DNA of 64,000 bases. Source: Symbiodinium natans (Eukaryota; Sar; Dinophyceae; Suessiales; Symbiodiniaceae). Every line of letters starts with the position of its first letter. The first letter of the stretch is position 1. Shown here piece after piece: positions 11,426 to 22,222 of this stretch. The stretch lies in contig CAJNDS010002246.1 in assembly GCA_905221605.1 (NCBI GenBank), positions 62,001 to 126,000 on the forward strand, given 5' to 3'. Made by a program: the position numbers and the translations under genes. A model generated the notes under the pieces. That model was not told the origin of the DNA and ran no database searches. It saw only the letters and a program-made list of their open reading frames with translations.

Positions 11426-11504
11426 CAAACCCTAAACCCTAAACCCTAAACCCTAAACCCTAAACCCTAAACCCTAAACCCTAAACCCCCCCCCCCCCCC
11501 CCCC
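11426..11504 (-). repeat. Telomeric tract running into poly-C
   Basis: About eight CCCTAAA units (to 11486) pass directly into a run of about 18 C (11487-11504). The junction suggests slippage within the CCC part of a unit. Confidence 0.9.
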
Positions 11505-11675
11505 ACGGCCTGAAGCCCACGAAATCCTGAAGGGGCGGGGGGCGGGGGGTTTGAGGGAGGAAAATCCTTCTCCGCTTCGCCGTGCAGCTTCAGCAAGAAG
11601 CTGAGGATCCTCGAGTTTAGGGTTTGTACGGTTGGTTTATAGGGTTTAGGGTTTAGGGTTTAGGGAGGGTGAGGT

Positions 11676-11950
11676 ATGGGGTTTGTAGGGCTCACAGGGC
11701 TTGGGGCAAGAGTGTGGGGCATAGGGTTGAGAGGGTTTATAGGTTTCAGAGGGTTTATAGGGGTTATAGTGTTTATAGCGTTTACAGGGTTTACAGGGCT
11801 TATAGGGTTTGGAGGGTTTATGGGGTTTATGATGTTTATAGGGTTTAGAGGTTTTTGAGGGTTTATAGGATTTATAGCTTTTATAGGAATTATGGGGTTT
11901 ACAGCGTTTACAGGGTTTACAGGGTTTGGAGGGTTCAGAGGGTGTAATTA
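11676..11950 (+). repeat. Degenerate 9-bp array GGGTTTATA/GGGTTTACA
   Basis: Many units of GGGTTTATA, GGGTTTACA or GAGGGTTTATAGG with a predominant 9-bp spacing. Because 9 is a multiple of 3, it gives a spurious glycine/phenylalanine-rich 60-residue frame (11676-11858). Related GGGTTTATAGG stretches occur at 39085-39220. Confidence 0.75.
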
Positions 11951-12474
11951 TGGGGTTCAGGGTACGGGGTCATGTTGCACCTGGACCTGAACCCTAAACA
12001 CTATAATCCCTAAACACTTAACCCTACATTGCCGCAGACCCCGACATCCCTCAAGTAGGGAGTGCCCCCTCACATTTTGCAAAAGGCATCCTCGTAAGAA
12101 TCAAGGGTTTAGCGTTTAAGGGTTTAGGGTTTAGGGTTTAGGGTTTAGGTTTTTAGGGGTACTGAAAAGGAACCCATCAACCCCATCTGTGGCAAGCCCA
12201 AGAAACTATCGCCCAAAACACGCCCAAAACTGCGCACAGGAACGCTGCTAGGGTTTAGGGTTTAGAGCTATGGCTTAGGGTTTAGGGTTTAGGGTTTAGG
12301 GTCAGCACTGTTGGAGATTCTTGTTCGGCCTCTCTACGTTGCACGAATAATTCGGAGTCCCAGCGGCAGCGACGGTTCCGCAAACTTCTGCTCGAAGAGC
12401 CATTGGAAACAGGCCTGCCATGGTAGAGATGAGCCCGCTGAAGCCGAAGCATACTGGAGGTGGGATCTATAGGG

Positions 12475-12583
12475 CCCTAAGGGTCCATATACCCATATAG
12501 TACATATTTGGGCCCTAAAGCTACCGTATAGGAACCCCTTTAAGGCCCAAGTATATACTATATGGGTACATGGACCCTTTGGG
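12475..12583. mobile_element. Family A MITE-like element, 109 bp, target duplication GGG
   Basis: Inverted arms start CCCTAAGGGTCCATATACC and end GGTACATGGACCCTTTGGG, joined by CCCTAAAGCTACCGTATAGG. GGG immediately flanks both ends (12472-12474 and 12584-12586), which fits a 3-bp target duplication. The same length recurs at 20592 and 63077. The ends fit the CMCWR rule described for CACTA/EnSpm elements. Assignment to that superfamily is an inference. Confidence 0.85.
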
Positions 12584-12779
12584 GGGATCGTAGGGTTTCG
12601 GGCGTTTTCTGGGTTTGTAGCGTTTCGGCTCTTAACCCCAGCCACCATGCCTCCAAAACAACACCGTCACCAAGCGGAGCCCCAGTGCCACGAGGAGTCC
12701 CAAGCGGAGCCCCGCTCTTGCGCAGATCCCTGCCATGACTCCCAAAGCAGGATTTCTCCTGGCTAGCCAAGTTATAAAC

Positions 12780-12874
12780 CCTGAACCTTAAACCCCTAAA
12801 CCCTAAACCCTAACCCTAAACCCTAAACCCTAAACCCTACACCCTAAACCCTAAACCCTAAACCCTAAACCCTA
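12780..12874 (-). repeat. Interstitial telomeric tract (CCCTAAA)n
   Basis: About twelve units with single variants (CCCTAA, CCCTACA) in the middle. Confidence 0.93.
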
Positions 12875-13046
12875 TACCTGCAGCAACCGGGCTCCCTCTT
12901 GCTGTCTCTGCCAAAAGTGGTTTGCATGGCAGGCACGCGACCGATCTGGGAATGTCGCTTGGCAAATTCATGGGGCATTTCGGGCACTTGTGGGGCTTAG
13001 GGTTTAGGGTTTCGGTTTTGGGGTTTGGGGTTTAGGGTTTAGAGTT

Positions 13047-13159
13047 TATACTACTAACAGCTCCTTAATAATGATGATAATAGGCGGGGGATAATAGGGG
13101 GGGGGGGGGGTTGCCATCATCCTTAGTAAGGACGGTTAGTTTCAGGGGGAACATCCCAA
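13047..13159. mobile_element. Family D element, left end lost at a telomeric tract
   Basis: TATACTACTAACAGCTCC and the right end CAGGGGGAACATCCCAAG match family D (intact at 39931-40039). The left terminus TTGGGATGTTCCC is absent. A TTTAGGG tract ends exactly where it should lie. The core carries a run of about 14 G. Confidence 0.65.
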
Positions 13160-13616
13160 GCAACGCCCCCCCAAAGCCGTATCAGCCCAAGCTTCGGCGT
13201 CGACCCATCTTGATATTCCCTTGTTTAGGGTTTAGGGTTTAGGGTTTAGGGTTTAGGGTTTAGGGTTTAGGGGATAAACTCTCAAGAAACCTACAGGCCC
13301 TGTAAATATTCAACCCTAACTTACCCTGAAACCCTGGACCCCCGAAGCCCAGAACCCCAAACCCTATTCTTCTCCCCAAGGTCCTCATGCGCCCCTGTAA
13401 ACATTCAATTCGGGTTTAAGGTTTAAGGTTTAGGGTTTAGGGTTTAGGGTTTAGGGTTTAGGGTTTAGGGTTTAGGGTTTAGGGTTTAGGGTTCAGCTGG
13501 GGCTTGACCTCCAAGGTTAGCCACAAGGTCCCTTATTATGTGCCCTTAACACCCTACACCCTAAACCCTACACCCTACACCCTAAACCCGCAACCCTGAA
13601 CCGCTAAACCTAAAAA

Positions 13617-13754
13617 CTACGAATTGCTTAAGAACCCCCCAAAATATGCTTCCTTATCAGGGAAAAAAACTTAGGGAGTCTGTTGTGTTTTTTTTTTTTT
13701 TTTTTTTTTGGGGGGGGGGGGGGGGGGGCGGGGGGGCTCTTCAGCAAATAGTAG
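13617..13754. mobile_element. Family G element with expanded T and G runs
   Basis: The left end CTACGAATTGCTTAAGAAC pairs inversely with the right end CTCTTCAGCAAATAGTAG. The internal T/G run has grown to about 20 T and 26 G-rich bases (13689-13734), lengthening the element to 138 bp from about 102 bp. AAAA flanks both sides, which would fit a short target duplication. Confidence 0.8.
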
Positions 13755-14626
13755 AAAAGGGTACCCCCTTGTATGCCACATACAAATTAAGTGCCCATAC
13801 ATCAGAACCCTTGTAAAGGCAGATGACTGGCAGAGTCGAGGGCCGAGGGCTGAAGCGTGGCTTGCGGGTTTGGAGGCTCTGGGATTCAGAATCAAAAACC
13901 CCATACCATCAAGGACCCAATCCTAGATCACTGTCAGGGTTGTAGGCGGGTTTAGGGTTTAGGGTTTAGGGTTTGGGGTTTAGGGTTTAGGGTTTAGGGT
14001 TTAGGGTTTAGGGTTTAGGGGCTCGGGTTTGGGCTAGCCTCCTTTCAGGACCTTAGAGACATGGGCTTGTGATGAACAGGAGTTTTTGGTAGTCACTGTG
14101 GCCGCAGCTGGTCCAACATCGTAAAAACCCTGAACCCTAAACCCTGAACCCTGAACCCTGAACCCTGAACCCTGAACCCTAAACCCTAAACCCTAAACCC
14201 AATGAATGGGCCCCACAACTCCGCAGCAAGATCAGGCCTCTTCCTGTTTGTCCGCCTCCGCCTGGGTAACCCAAGAAGCGCGGTGCAGGTGCGACCCTAG
14301 ACCCTAAACTTCCCTAAATCCGAAACCCTAAACCCTAAACCCTAAACCCTAAACCCTAAACCCTAAACCAGAACTTGCCCGGAACTTTGGGTCTTCGGGC
14401 AAGGCAGAGGGGAGGCAAAGTCTTTCTCATTGCCGAACTCCAGAAACGCCAGCGTGTAGGACTCAGCCGCATAAACCACAGTATAACCCGCAAAAGAACA
14501 CCCCAAGATCCCAAACAGGCCTGAGCGCGCGCGCGCAAAATCAGGAGGCGGTGGTGTTTTGTAGCCGGGCACAGCAGGTGTGAAAGGGCTAAGGGGTTCC
14601 AACAGTCAACCCCCAGCCAAAGCCCT

Positions 14627-14728
14627 AGGGTTTAGGGTTTAGGGTTTAGGGTTTAGGGTTTAGGGTTTAGGGTTTAGGGTTTAGGGTTTAGGGTTTAGGG
14701 TTTAGGGTTTAGGGTTTAGGGTTTAGGG
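14627..14728 (+). repeat. Interstitial telomeric tract (TTTAGGG)n
   Basis: About fourteen perfect TTTAGGG units between unique flanks. A short CCCTAAA tract in the opposite orientation follows only 20 bp later (14748-14776). Confidence 0.97.
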
Positions 14729-15470
14729 CCACCCAACAGCCACACGACCCTAAACCCTAAAAGCCTAAACCCTAAAGGGCCTTTGTTGTTTGGGGTCAAA
14801 AAACCAATCCAATAGGCCCGAAAGTTGACCTACAATGACTTCATGATGGAAATTTGTTGGGGGGGAGGTCTCTCTCATGAACAACAAAGAGAATACATGC
14901 AAATCAGGTACCGTAGTAGCTAGAACGAACCCCCTCCTCCCCCCTAAGCCCTAAACCCTAAACCCTCAAACTTTACACCTTGAGCCCAACTGCGGCGCCT
15001 TTAACCTCCTTTGGGGTTATGGTTGGGGTTTAAGGGTTTAGGGGTTTAGGGGCTTAGGGTTTTAGGGTTGTAGAGTTTTAGGCTAGGGCTTTAGGGTTCT
15101 AGGGACTTAGGGTTTTGGGTGTTAGACTCGAACCCTGCTCTTGAGTAACTGCCTCGTCTTTCAAGCTGAGCAATACATGGCCAGGCATGACAATCATGGT
15201 CCTTCTGCAAAGGCGTTAAACCGTCAACCCTAAACCCTAAACCCTAAACTCTAAACCCTAAAGCCTAAAGCCTAAAGCCTAAAGCCTAAACCCTAAACCC
15301 AAAACAAAAAAGCCCAAAACCCTGTAAAGCCCCCCCCAGCCTTCAACCCCCAAAACCCAGCCCTGTGTCCCAGCAGCTGGCAGCTGTCGGCGGAGGGCTT
15401 TGAGGCTCTCCCCCAACGCGACGTACCTTGGAGCCCTAAGCCATAAACCCTAAACCCTCTCTATCATATA

Positions 15471-15580
15471 CTTGGCTGCACTTAGGAGGGTAGCTATAAA
15501 TTAAATTTTTAGCTGTCTTAGTAGGAAACCCAATAAACCCCCAAAAGGCTAAGGATCTAAAGTTACAGTAAAGCACCACA
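15471..15580. repeat. Dispersed 110-bp repeat J, copy 1
   Basis: Starts CTTGGCTGCACTTAGGAGGG and ends AGTAAAGCACCACA. A second copy of the same length is at 23836-23945 with only a handful of differences. It contains an imperfect palindrome, AGCTATAAATTAAATTTTTAGC, at 15492-15514. There are no terminal inverted repeats, no poly-A and no recognised family. The sharp shared ends suggest a mobile unit. Confidence 0.8.
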
Positions 15581-15603
15581 GAGTATAGTAATTATATAAA
15601 CCC

Positions 15604-15742
15604 TCGTGGGCAAGGCCCAAAGCCCAAAAGCGGCCGCAAGATTCGCGCTCAAGGCCCGAACATTCGTGGGCACGGCCCGAACATTCGTGGGTAAGGCCCG
15701 AAAATTCGTGGCCAAGGCCCGAAAAGTTGTGGGCAAGGCCCA
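15604..15742. repeat. 21-bp minisatellite
   Basis: Four to six copies of a 21-bp unit built on AAGGCCCGAACATTCGTGGG, the central four well conserved. Because 21 is a multiple of 3, both strands show a heptapeptide repeat inside frames at 15549-15857 (minus) and 15606-15878 (plus). A repeat protein cannot be excluded, but I see no other sign of coding. Confidence 0.75.
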
Positions 15743-15989
15743 TCATTGGTTTCAGCGGAAAATTGGCATCAGCTGTGTGGAGAAAATCAACCCTTGCATG
15801 TCTCAACGTGTTGGAATTCTTTGGGTGGGTGGGTATTTTCCTAGCCTGTGCTCGCAAACCCCAAACCCCAAACCCTAAACCCTAAACCCTAAACCCCAAA
15901 CCCTAAACCCAATCTTCGACTTGGATCCCGAGACGAGGCTTGGTCCACGATTGGTCTCAGGGTGTTGGCTTTGTACAACCAGGGACTCT

Positions 15990-16188
15990 CCCTAAGGGTC
16001 CATGTACCCTAGGGTTTAGGGTTTAGGGTTTAGGGTTTAGGGTTTAGGGTTTAGGGTGTAGGGTGTAGGGTTTAGGGCTACCCTAAGGGTCCATGTACCT
16101 AAATAGGGAATACTTGGGCCTAAAGTACTCCTGTACGGGGGCTTTGGGGGCCCCAGTATGTAATTATAAGGCACATGGACCCTCACTG
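15990..16188. mobile_element. Family A element carrying a telomeric insert with 19-bp duplication
   Basis: The element's first 19 bp, CCCTAAGGGTCCATGTACC, occur twice, at 15990-16008 and 16081-16099. A TTTAGGG tract of about ten units (16009-16078) lies between. From 16081 the element runs on to its decayed right end (CACATGGACCCTCACTG, to 16188). TCT flanks the outer ends (15987-15989 and 16189-16191), the element's own 3-bp target duplication. The telomeric tract therefore arrived after the element. Confidence 0.85.
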
Positions 16189-18026
16189 TCTGCTTAACCG
16201 CAGTTTACCCTTAATCAGTAGGTATACACCCATTAAACTGCACGTAAAGAGGGTCCCAGCAAGCTTCGGGGTTTAGAAGCTTTAGGGTTTCGGGTTTAGG
16301 GACTCTACACCCTTACACCCCACACCCTCAACCGAAATCCCCCTAAACCCTAATGAAACCCAAACCCTAAACCCTAAACCCTAAGCCCTAAGCCCTAAGC
16401 CCTAAACCCTAAACCCTAAACCTTAAACCCTCAACCGCACTCCTGCCGTCCAGGGCGCTCCAGCGGCTGCATCTTCCGTAGCATCCCCGCGTCGTCCAGA
16501 AAGCGCCGGTGGGCGGGGGGGTCCTCGCCTGGTACTGGGGGTTCGTTCTCAGGGTTTGAGGTTGAAGGTTGCCGGTGTACCTAAACCCTACACCCTAATT
16601 CCTGGATTCCTAAACCCTAAACCCTAAATCCTAAACCCTAAGCCCTAAAACCTAAAGAGTTTCGGACTTGAGGTTTACGGCCCAAGGTGGAGTAAGTTTT
16701 GCAAGCTCTCAAGGTGCGGACCAGGGCTTGCGGCCTGCATCTTAGGGTAGTTTTGAGGTCCCTTAGTGCACGGCTTACTGGATCTCCTTACTGCCCTACT
16801 TACAAGCTCTTTTGACATAGTAAGTCTACTAAGTATCCTAGAAACCCTCTTGTAGTCCACATAACCCAGGTGTATGGGTACTTCGGCTGGCCAAGCCTCG
16901 AGTACTGAAGCGGAATCCCTTGAAGCCCTAAACGCATTACCTGCAGGTGTAGGGTTTAGGGTTTAGGGATTAGGGTTCAGGGTTCAGGGTTTAGGGTTTA
17001 GGGTTTAGGGTTTCGGTTTAGGGTTTAGGGTTTAGGGAAACCGTAAGCCCTAAACCCCAAACAGACCGCAACCCCGTCACTGGGCTTAATACCTGGGAAG
17101 AGCTCTACACTGACATGCAAGCAACGAGGGTGTGGTGACCAGGGTTTAAGCCTAAACATCTGACACGCATAGGGTCTAGCGACGAGGGTTTAAGACGACG
17201 ACGGCTTAGCGACGAGCGTTTAGAGCCCACAATCTGGAAGTTGAGGGGCCAAGTTGGAGTTGGGGGCTAGAGTTTAGGGTTTAGGTTCAGGGGTTTTCTG
17301 GCCGAATGACACGTGAGCAGTCTGTAGCCCACGGCACACAAGGAACACACAAGAACAACCTGAAAAAAGCCTGATCCCCAAACTCAGAAAATCGAAACCC
17401 ATAAATCCTAGACCCTAAGCCCTGGCCTTAAAAACCTAAAACCATAAATCTCCTCAAGCCCTGTATATATATATATATAGATATATCTAAACCCTAAAGC
17501 CAAAACCCTGAACGCTGAACCGTAAACCGTCCCTCCCCAAGCTCGGCTCCGTCTCGCCAAGGTGCATGGTAGTGGCTCGAAATTCTTGCCTTGCCACCAA
17601 GTTTGGCAGAGTCGACCTCGGGGACGTTGGGGGGGGGGGGGGGGAGGGGAGAGGCACCTCGGGAGGGGCGGGGGCTTAGGGCTTGGGGTCTAGCGCTAAA
17701 GAAATCGTATAGGGCTTGGGCCCCGAAAGATTTTGAACGAAAGCTTTGAGAGTTTTAAGCGAACGTTCTGAACGAACCATGATTACTAACAGGTTTTGAC
17801 CGAAAGTCTTGAACGAAAGTCTTGACCGCTATGTCTTGACCGAAACGTTTCGACTGCGGGCATGTGTTTTGGAACTGTTTTGGAAATATGACAGGGGAAG
17901 GCCCCAGAGGTTTAAGACCCTAAACCCTAAACCCTAAGCCGCACATGGCCTCCTAGAGGTGCTTTGGAATCATTTGCTTGAACTCGGCTTGTCTGCTGCT
18001 TAGACAAAGAGCTTGGCAAATTCAGC

Positions 18027-18113
18027 TTAGGGTTTAGGGTTTAGGGTTTAGGGTTTAGGGTTTAGGGTTTAGGGTTTAGGGTTTAGGGTTTAGGGTTTAG
18101 GGTTTAGGGTTTA
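18027..18113 (+). repeat. Interstitial telomeric tract (TTTAGGG)n
   Basis: About twelve perfect TTTAGGG units, ending in TTTAGATGTG. Confidence 0.96.
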
Positions 18114-19866
18114 GATGTGTATGAGTGTACGCGGCCATGAGGTTTTCAGGTGGGCGGGGCTTGCCTGCGCGGCTGCTCGCTGGTCTGACATGTCGTGTTA
18201 GGGCTTGGGGGGTTTGGGGTTTAGGGTTTATAAGAGTTTAGGGCGCTTAGGGTTTAGGGTTTATAAGAGTTTAGGGTTTATAAGAGTTTAGGGTTTATAA
18301 GAGTTTAGGGCTTAGGGTTTATAAGAGTTTAGGGCGCTTAGGGTTTAGGGTTTAGGCTTTAGGGTTTAGGGCCCTGAGAGCCATTAAAGCGTTGGGGTCC
18401 TAGAAAGTCCGAGGCCAGCCTGGAGCCATTGTTCAGTGCCGGTATCGGCAATTGATGCGCCGGCAAGCTTTGCCGTAATAACATCGGCCAGCCCGGGCCC
18501 ACATGTGAAATAGCGCCCGCAGCCATCCACGGAAGAGCATGCGTGTGGACGAGTCCGAGTCCGAGGCTGGTGGAATGCTGAAGCTGAAACTGCCCCGCAA
18601 TGACTCCCTTTGGAGAGGCTGGGTCTCTCAGGAAACGCTACTACCTGCAAAACCTACATCGCTGATAAGCCGCAGAGACCTAGACACAACCTGACGGAAG
18701 CCGCAGCCCACAAAGCAAAGTATAGCGGCTCATGATACTTGATGCAAAATAACCTGCAGAACCCTAAACCCTAAACCCTCAAGACATATAGGGAACAGTG
18801 CAGGGGCCACGGAAGCCCACAACGCAAGACCTGCACCAGTGAGAAGCCCGGGGACTCTATGAACCCGAAAGTTGGGGTCGTATACCCTATACTACGAGCA
18901 TGCGTATGAAGGCATGAGAACCATGAAACCGGTTGGTCCACTACACCCTAAACCCCTAACTCCTACTCAACCCTAAACCCAAAACCCTAAACCCTAAGCC
19001 CTAAACCGTCAGAAGCAAGCTATCTCGAACCGAGTGGCGCTTGCGATTCAGGTCTGCCTGAGTTTCTGAAGATTGTCACCGGGGGTCAAGTATTTAGACT
19101 TAAGGCTACAAGGGTTTAGGGTTTGGGGTTTAGAGATTAGGGTTAGGGACTAAATTGCACCCTAAACCCTGAACCCTGAAACCCCAAATGCCTAAACTAC
19201 ATAGCCCAACTCCAGTACCTGACTTGTAGCTACATAACTCGGTACCCCAAACACGGAACCAACTTGGGGGGGGGGGCAGGGGGGGCGGGGGGGGGGGGGG
19301 GGGGCTGACGTTTCGGGTGGAGGGTTTTATGCCTAAACCCTAAACGACAAACTCTAAACCCTAAACCGTGGTTTAGTGTTGTTCAGGGATGGGACTCTGC
19401 AGGGTTCACAGGGTTTGTAGGGTTTAGGGTTTAGGGTTTAGGGTTTAGGGTTTAGGGTTCAGGGTTTAGGGTTTAGGGTTTAGGGTTTCTATATGGAAGG
19501 TTGAGGGCTTTTGGTGGTTTTGAGGGTTCGTAAGTCTTGTTGGGGGATGAGGGGCTTGGGGCTGAGAGTTTGTAGGGTTCAGGTCTAATTTATTTCGTGT
19601 TTGCGGGGCTTATATTGTAGGGTGTACAGGGTGTGGAGTCTTTAGGTTTAGAGTTATGGAGATGTTGATGCCGTTTAGGGGTACAGTTTCGGAGAAGGCT
19701 AGTGGTTCCTGTTTTCCTGAACCCCAAGACCTACAAACCTAAACTCTACATGCCCCAAACCCTACAAGCACCCAACCCTACAAGCACCCAACCCTACAAA
19801 CCCCAAACCCTACAAACCCTAAACCTGGAACCCCAACCCTACAGGCCCCAGACCGTACAAACCTCA

Positions 19867-20160
19867 AAGCCCCTAAACCCTAAACCTTAAACCCTAAACC
19901 CTAAACCCTAAACCCTAAACCCCAAAGCCCCTAAACCCTAAACCCTAAACCCCAAAGCCCCTAAAGCCCCTAAAGCCCAAACCCTAAACCCTAAACCCTA
20001 AACCCCAAAGCCCCTAAACCCTAAACCCTAAACCCCAAAGCCCCTAAAGCCCCTAAAGCCCCTAAAGCCCCTAAAGCCCAAACCCTAAACCCTAAACCCT
20101 CAACCCCAAGCCCCAAAGCCCCTAAAGCCCAAACCCTCTACCCTAAACCCTAAACCCTAC
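19867..20160 (-). repeat. Mixed array of CCCTAAA and 9-bp CCCCTAAAG units
   Basis: Blocks of perfect CCCTAAA alternate with blocks of CCCCTAAAG (up to four in a row around 20038-20078) and CCCCAAAG. The same composite (three CCCTAAA, then CCCCAAAG, then CCCCTAAAG) recurs several times, which looks like a higher-order repeat within a variant telomeric array. Confidence 0.85.
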
Positions 20161-20432
20161 AAGCCTGTAAGCTGCATCCCACGCCGCAGTCTTCGGAAGC
20201 CCCCTGGCGGTGTAGAGCTCCACCGGCAAGTTACGCCGGAGCTCGGTTTTTGTTAGCCTGGCTCAGGTTTCTTCAGGGCTGAGGGCTTTAGAGAATTTTA
20301 GGGAATTTTAGGGTTTTAAGGTTTTAGGGTTTTAGGTTATTGGGTTTTAGAGTTTCAGGGTTTCTGACGGTAGTTACATGGTCCATATTACCCGACCTTT
20401 TATGCAAGGGATCTGAAGTACGGGCCCTTGGG

Positions 20433-20509
20433 CTAAACCCTAAACCCTAAACCCTAAACCCTAAACCCTAAACCCTAAACCCTAAACCCTAAACCCTAAA
20501 CCCTAAACC
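20433..20509 (-). repeat. Interstitial telomeric tract (CCCTAAA)n
   Basis: About eleven perfect CCCTAAA units. Confidence 0.96.
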
Positions 20510-20591
20510 TTGCAGGGTAGATAGGGCGTTCCCTTTCAACGGCCCATATTCTGAATATGACCATGTCTAAGAGGGTCTCAGGGTTTGGGAA

Positions 20592-20700
20592 CCCTAAGGG
20601 TCCATGTACCTAAATAGGGAATACTTGGGTCTTAAAGTACCTCTTATTTCGGGACTCTAGGGCCCAAGTACATAATAATAAGGTACATGGACCCTTAGGG
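20592..20700. mobile_element. Family A MITE-like element, 109 bp, target duplication GAA
   Basis: The termini CCCTAAGGGTCCATGTACC and GGTACATGGACCCTTAGGG are perfect inverted repeats of 19 bp, with further imperfect pairing inside. GAA directly flanks both ends (20589-20591 and 20701-20703). This is the best-preserved copy of the subtype with internal AAATAGGGAATACTTGGG. Confidence 0.9.
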
Positions 20701-20710
20701 GAATAAGGGC

Positions 20711-20844
20711 CTACTTGGAGGTTCATGGTACTTATTAACCAGTTATAACTGTAGTCATATCCCACTTATAAGCCCCTGAAGTGCCCTAATATAGTTGTAA
20801 GCACAGTTATAGTTGGTTCCTAGGTACCGTGAGCCTCCAAGTAG
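20711..20844. mobile_element. Family B inverted-repeat element, 134 bp
   Basis: The left end CTACTTGGAGGTTCATGGTA is inversely matched by the right end TACCGTGAGCCTCCAAGTAG. It lies only 10 bp downstream of the family A element. The termini are the clearest of the three copies, but I cannot identify a matching target duplication. Confidence 0.8.
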
Positions 20845-20916
20845 GATCTCAACCCTAAACCCTAAGCCCTAAACCCTAAACCCTAAACCCTACGCCCATA
20901 TTAAGGGCGTAGAATG

Positions 20917-20920
20917 CCTT

Positions 20921-20951
<31 letters not shown>

Positions 20952-20953
20952 GG
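20917..20953 (+). repeat. Poly-T/poly-G run
   Basis: About 12 T followed by about 24 G. It resembles the T-then-G run of family G, but flanking arms are not recognisable. Confidence 0.8.
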
Positions 20954-21902
20954 CGTGCCGATGGCTAACCCGAAGGCTCCTCGAACCCCACAAGTCTCCA
21001 GGAGATTTTAGGGATTTTTGGGTTTTTTAGGGTTTAGGGCTTAGAGGATGTATTGGACTTCAGGGCTTAGGGTCTGCAGGGTTTAGGGCTTGTAGGGTTT
21101 AGGGTTTAGGGTTGAGGGTCTAGCCGTCTAGGGTTCAGGGTTTCATGCCCGGGCCGAGCTGCGGGAACCGAACGTCATCGGGCCCCAAATCCCAAAGGAG
21201 GACCCCACCCCCCACCCCCCCGACCCCCCCAAAGGAAAACCCCCCCCCCCCCCCCTTCCCAGGATCATCATAGCCCCAAACCCCCTGTGCCCTAAACCCC
21301 TAACCCTAAACTCCAAACCCCCCTAAACCCTAAACCCTAAACCCTAACCCCTAAACCCTAAACTCCAAACCCTAAACCCTAAACTCCAAACCCTAAACCC
21401 CAAACCCTCGACCCGGATGTCCCTCGTTCTGGGATGATAAAGACCACCCAACCCAAACCCCTAAACCCCGACGTCCCAGGACCCAGAACCCAGAACCCAA
21501 ACCCTAAACTACCCAGAACCCCTAAACCCTTAGGGTTTAGGGTTTAGGGTTTAGGGATAAAGCGCAGGCAAGGTGCAACAGACACACGTCTCGCTTGCCT
21601 TCGCTCGAGGAGGACTGCTTGGGGCTCCAGGGCAACTGGGTTTAGATACCCTAAACCCTAAGCCCTACAACCCTAAACCCTCAGCCTAAACCCTAAACCC
21701 TAAACCCTAAACCCTAAACCCTGAACCCTAGACCCTAAACCCTAAACCCTAAACCCTAAACCCTAATCCTAAACGCCCTAAACCCTACAAACCCTACAAG
21801 CCCCACATGCCAGGCTGCTCTGCCGACATTTGCAAAGGAGCGGGATGCCCATGCAGTGGCAACAGAACCACAGAGGCAAGTCGTCCAGCACCTTCCTTGC
21901 TT

Positions 21903-22222
21903 TTAGGGTTTAGGGTTTAGGGTTTAGGGTTTAGGGTTTAGGGTTTAGGGTTTAGGGTTTAGGGTTTAGGGTTTAGGGTTTAGGGTTCACGGTGTTGGGT
22001 TTTAGGGTTCAGGGTTTAGGCCTTAGGCCTTAAGCCTTAGGCCTTAGGCCTTAGGCCTTAGGCCTTAGGCCTTAGGGTTTAGGGTTTGTTTGGGCTTTGG
22101 GCTTTGGGCTTTGGGCTTTGGGCTTTGGGCTTTGGGCTTTGGGCTTTGGGCTTTGGGCTTTGGGCTTTGGGCTTTGGGCTTTGGGCTGTGGGCTTTGGGC
22201 TTTGGGCTTTGGGCTTTGGGCT
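21903..22222 (+). repeat. Three consecutive 7-bp arrays of different unit
   Basis: A TTTAGGG array (21903-21987) is followed by about eight TTAGGCC units (22016-22073) and then about eighteen TTTGGGC units (22087-22222). All keep the 7-bp period, but each block is uniform for its own variant. The last block encodes the spurious GFGLWAL peptide repeat. This is strong evidence of local homogenisation of telomere variants. Confidence 0.92.

Larger units (their letters stand above)
9552..12474. other. Telomere-repeat mosaic, no gene seen
   Basis: Telomeric tracts at 9689-9718, 9961-10041, 10324-10372, 10479-10637, 11426-11486 and 12118-12148 separate unique pieces of 100-300 bp. An old, roughly 80% similar duplication of about 50 bp lies at 9751-9804 and 9913-9961 (CACCTACCC...GAAGGCC). 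I see no credible coding sequence. Confidence 0.75.
13160..15470. other. Telomere-repeat mosaic, no gene seen
   Basis: Telomeric tracts at 13223-13271, 13425-13495, 13949-14022, 14125-14201 (CCCTGAA-rich), 14324-14369 and 14627-14728, with unique pieces between them. A 16-bp near-repeat (CCCTGTAAAYATTCAA) lies at 13298-13313 and 13393-13408, around decayed telomere-like sequence. The two overlapping minus-strand frames at 14356-14602 have no recognisable domain. Confidence 0.75.
15743..19921. other. Telomere-repeat mosaic, no gene seen
   Basis: Besides the family A copy and its telomeric insert, this stretch holds tracts at 15860-15911, 16360-16430, 16943-17037, 18027-18113, 19417-19490 and 19867-19920. 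It also has a TA run (17462-17488), poly-G runs near 17628-17645 and 19265-19305, and a GGGTTTATAAGAGTTTA repeat at about 18222-18345. The frames at 16675-16860 and 18384-18650 have no recognisable domain. Confidence 0.7.

Noticed and set aside
15116-15185. tRNA-like sequence on the minus strand (GCTCAGCTTG and GGTTCGAGTCT, like boxes A and B)
   Set aside because: The T-stem and acceptor stem do not pair and the box spacing is short. At most a decayed tRNA-derived fragment.
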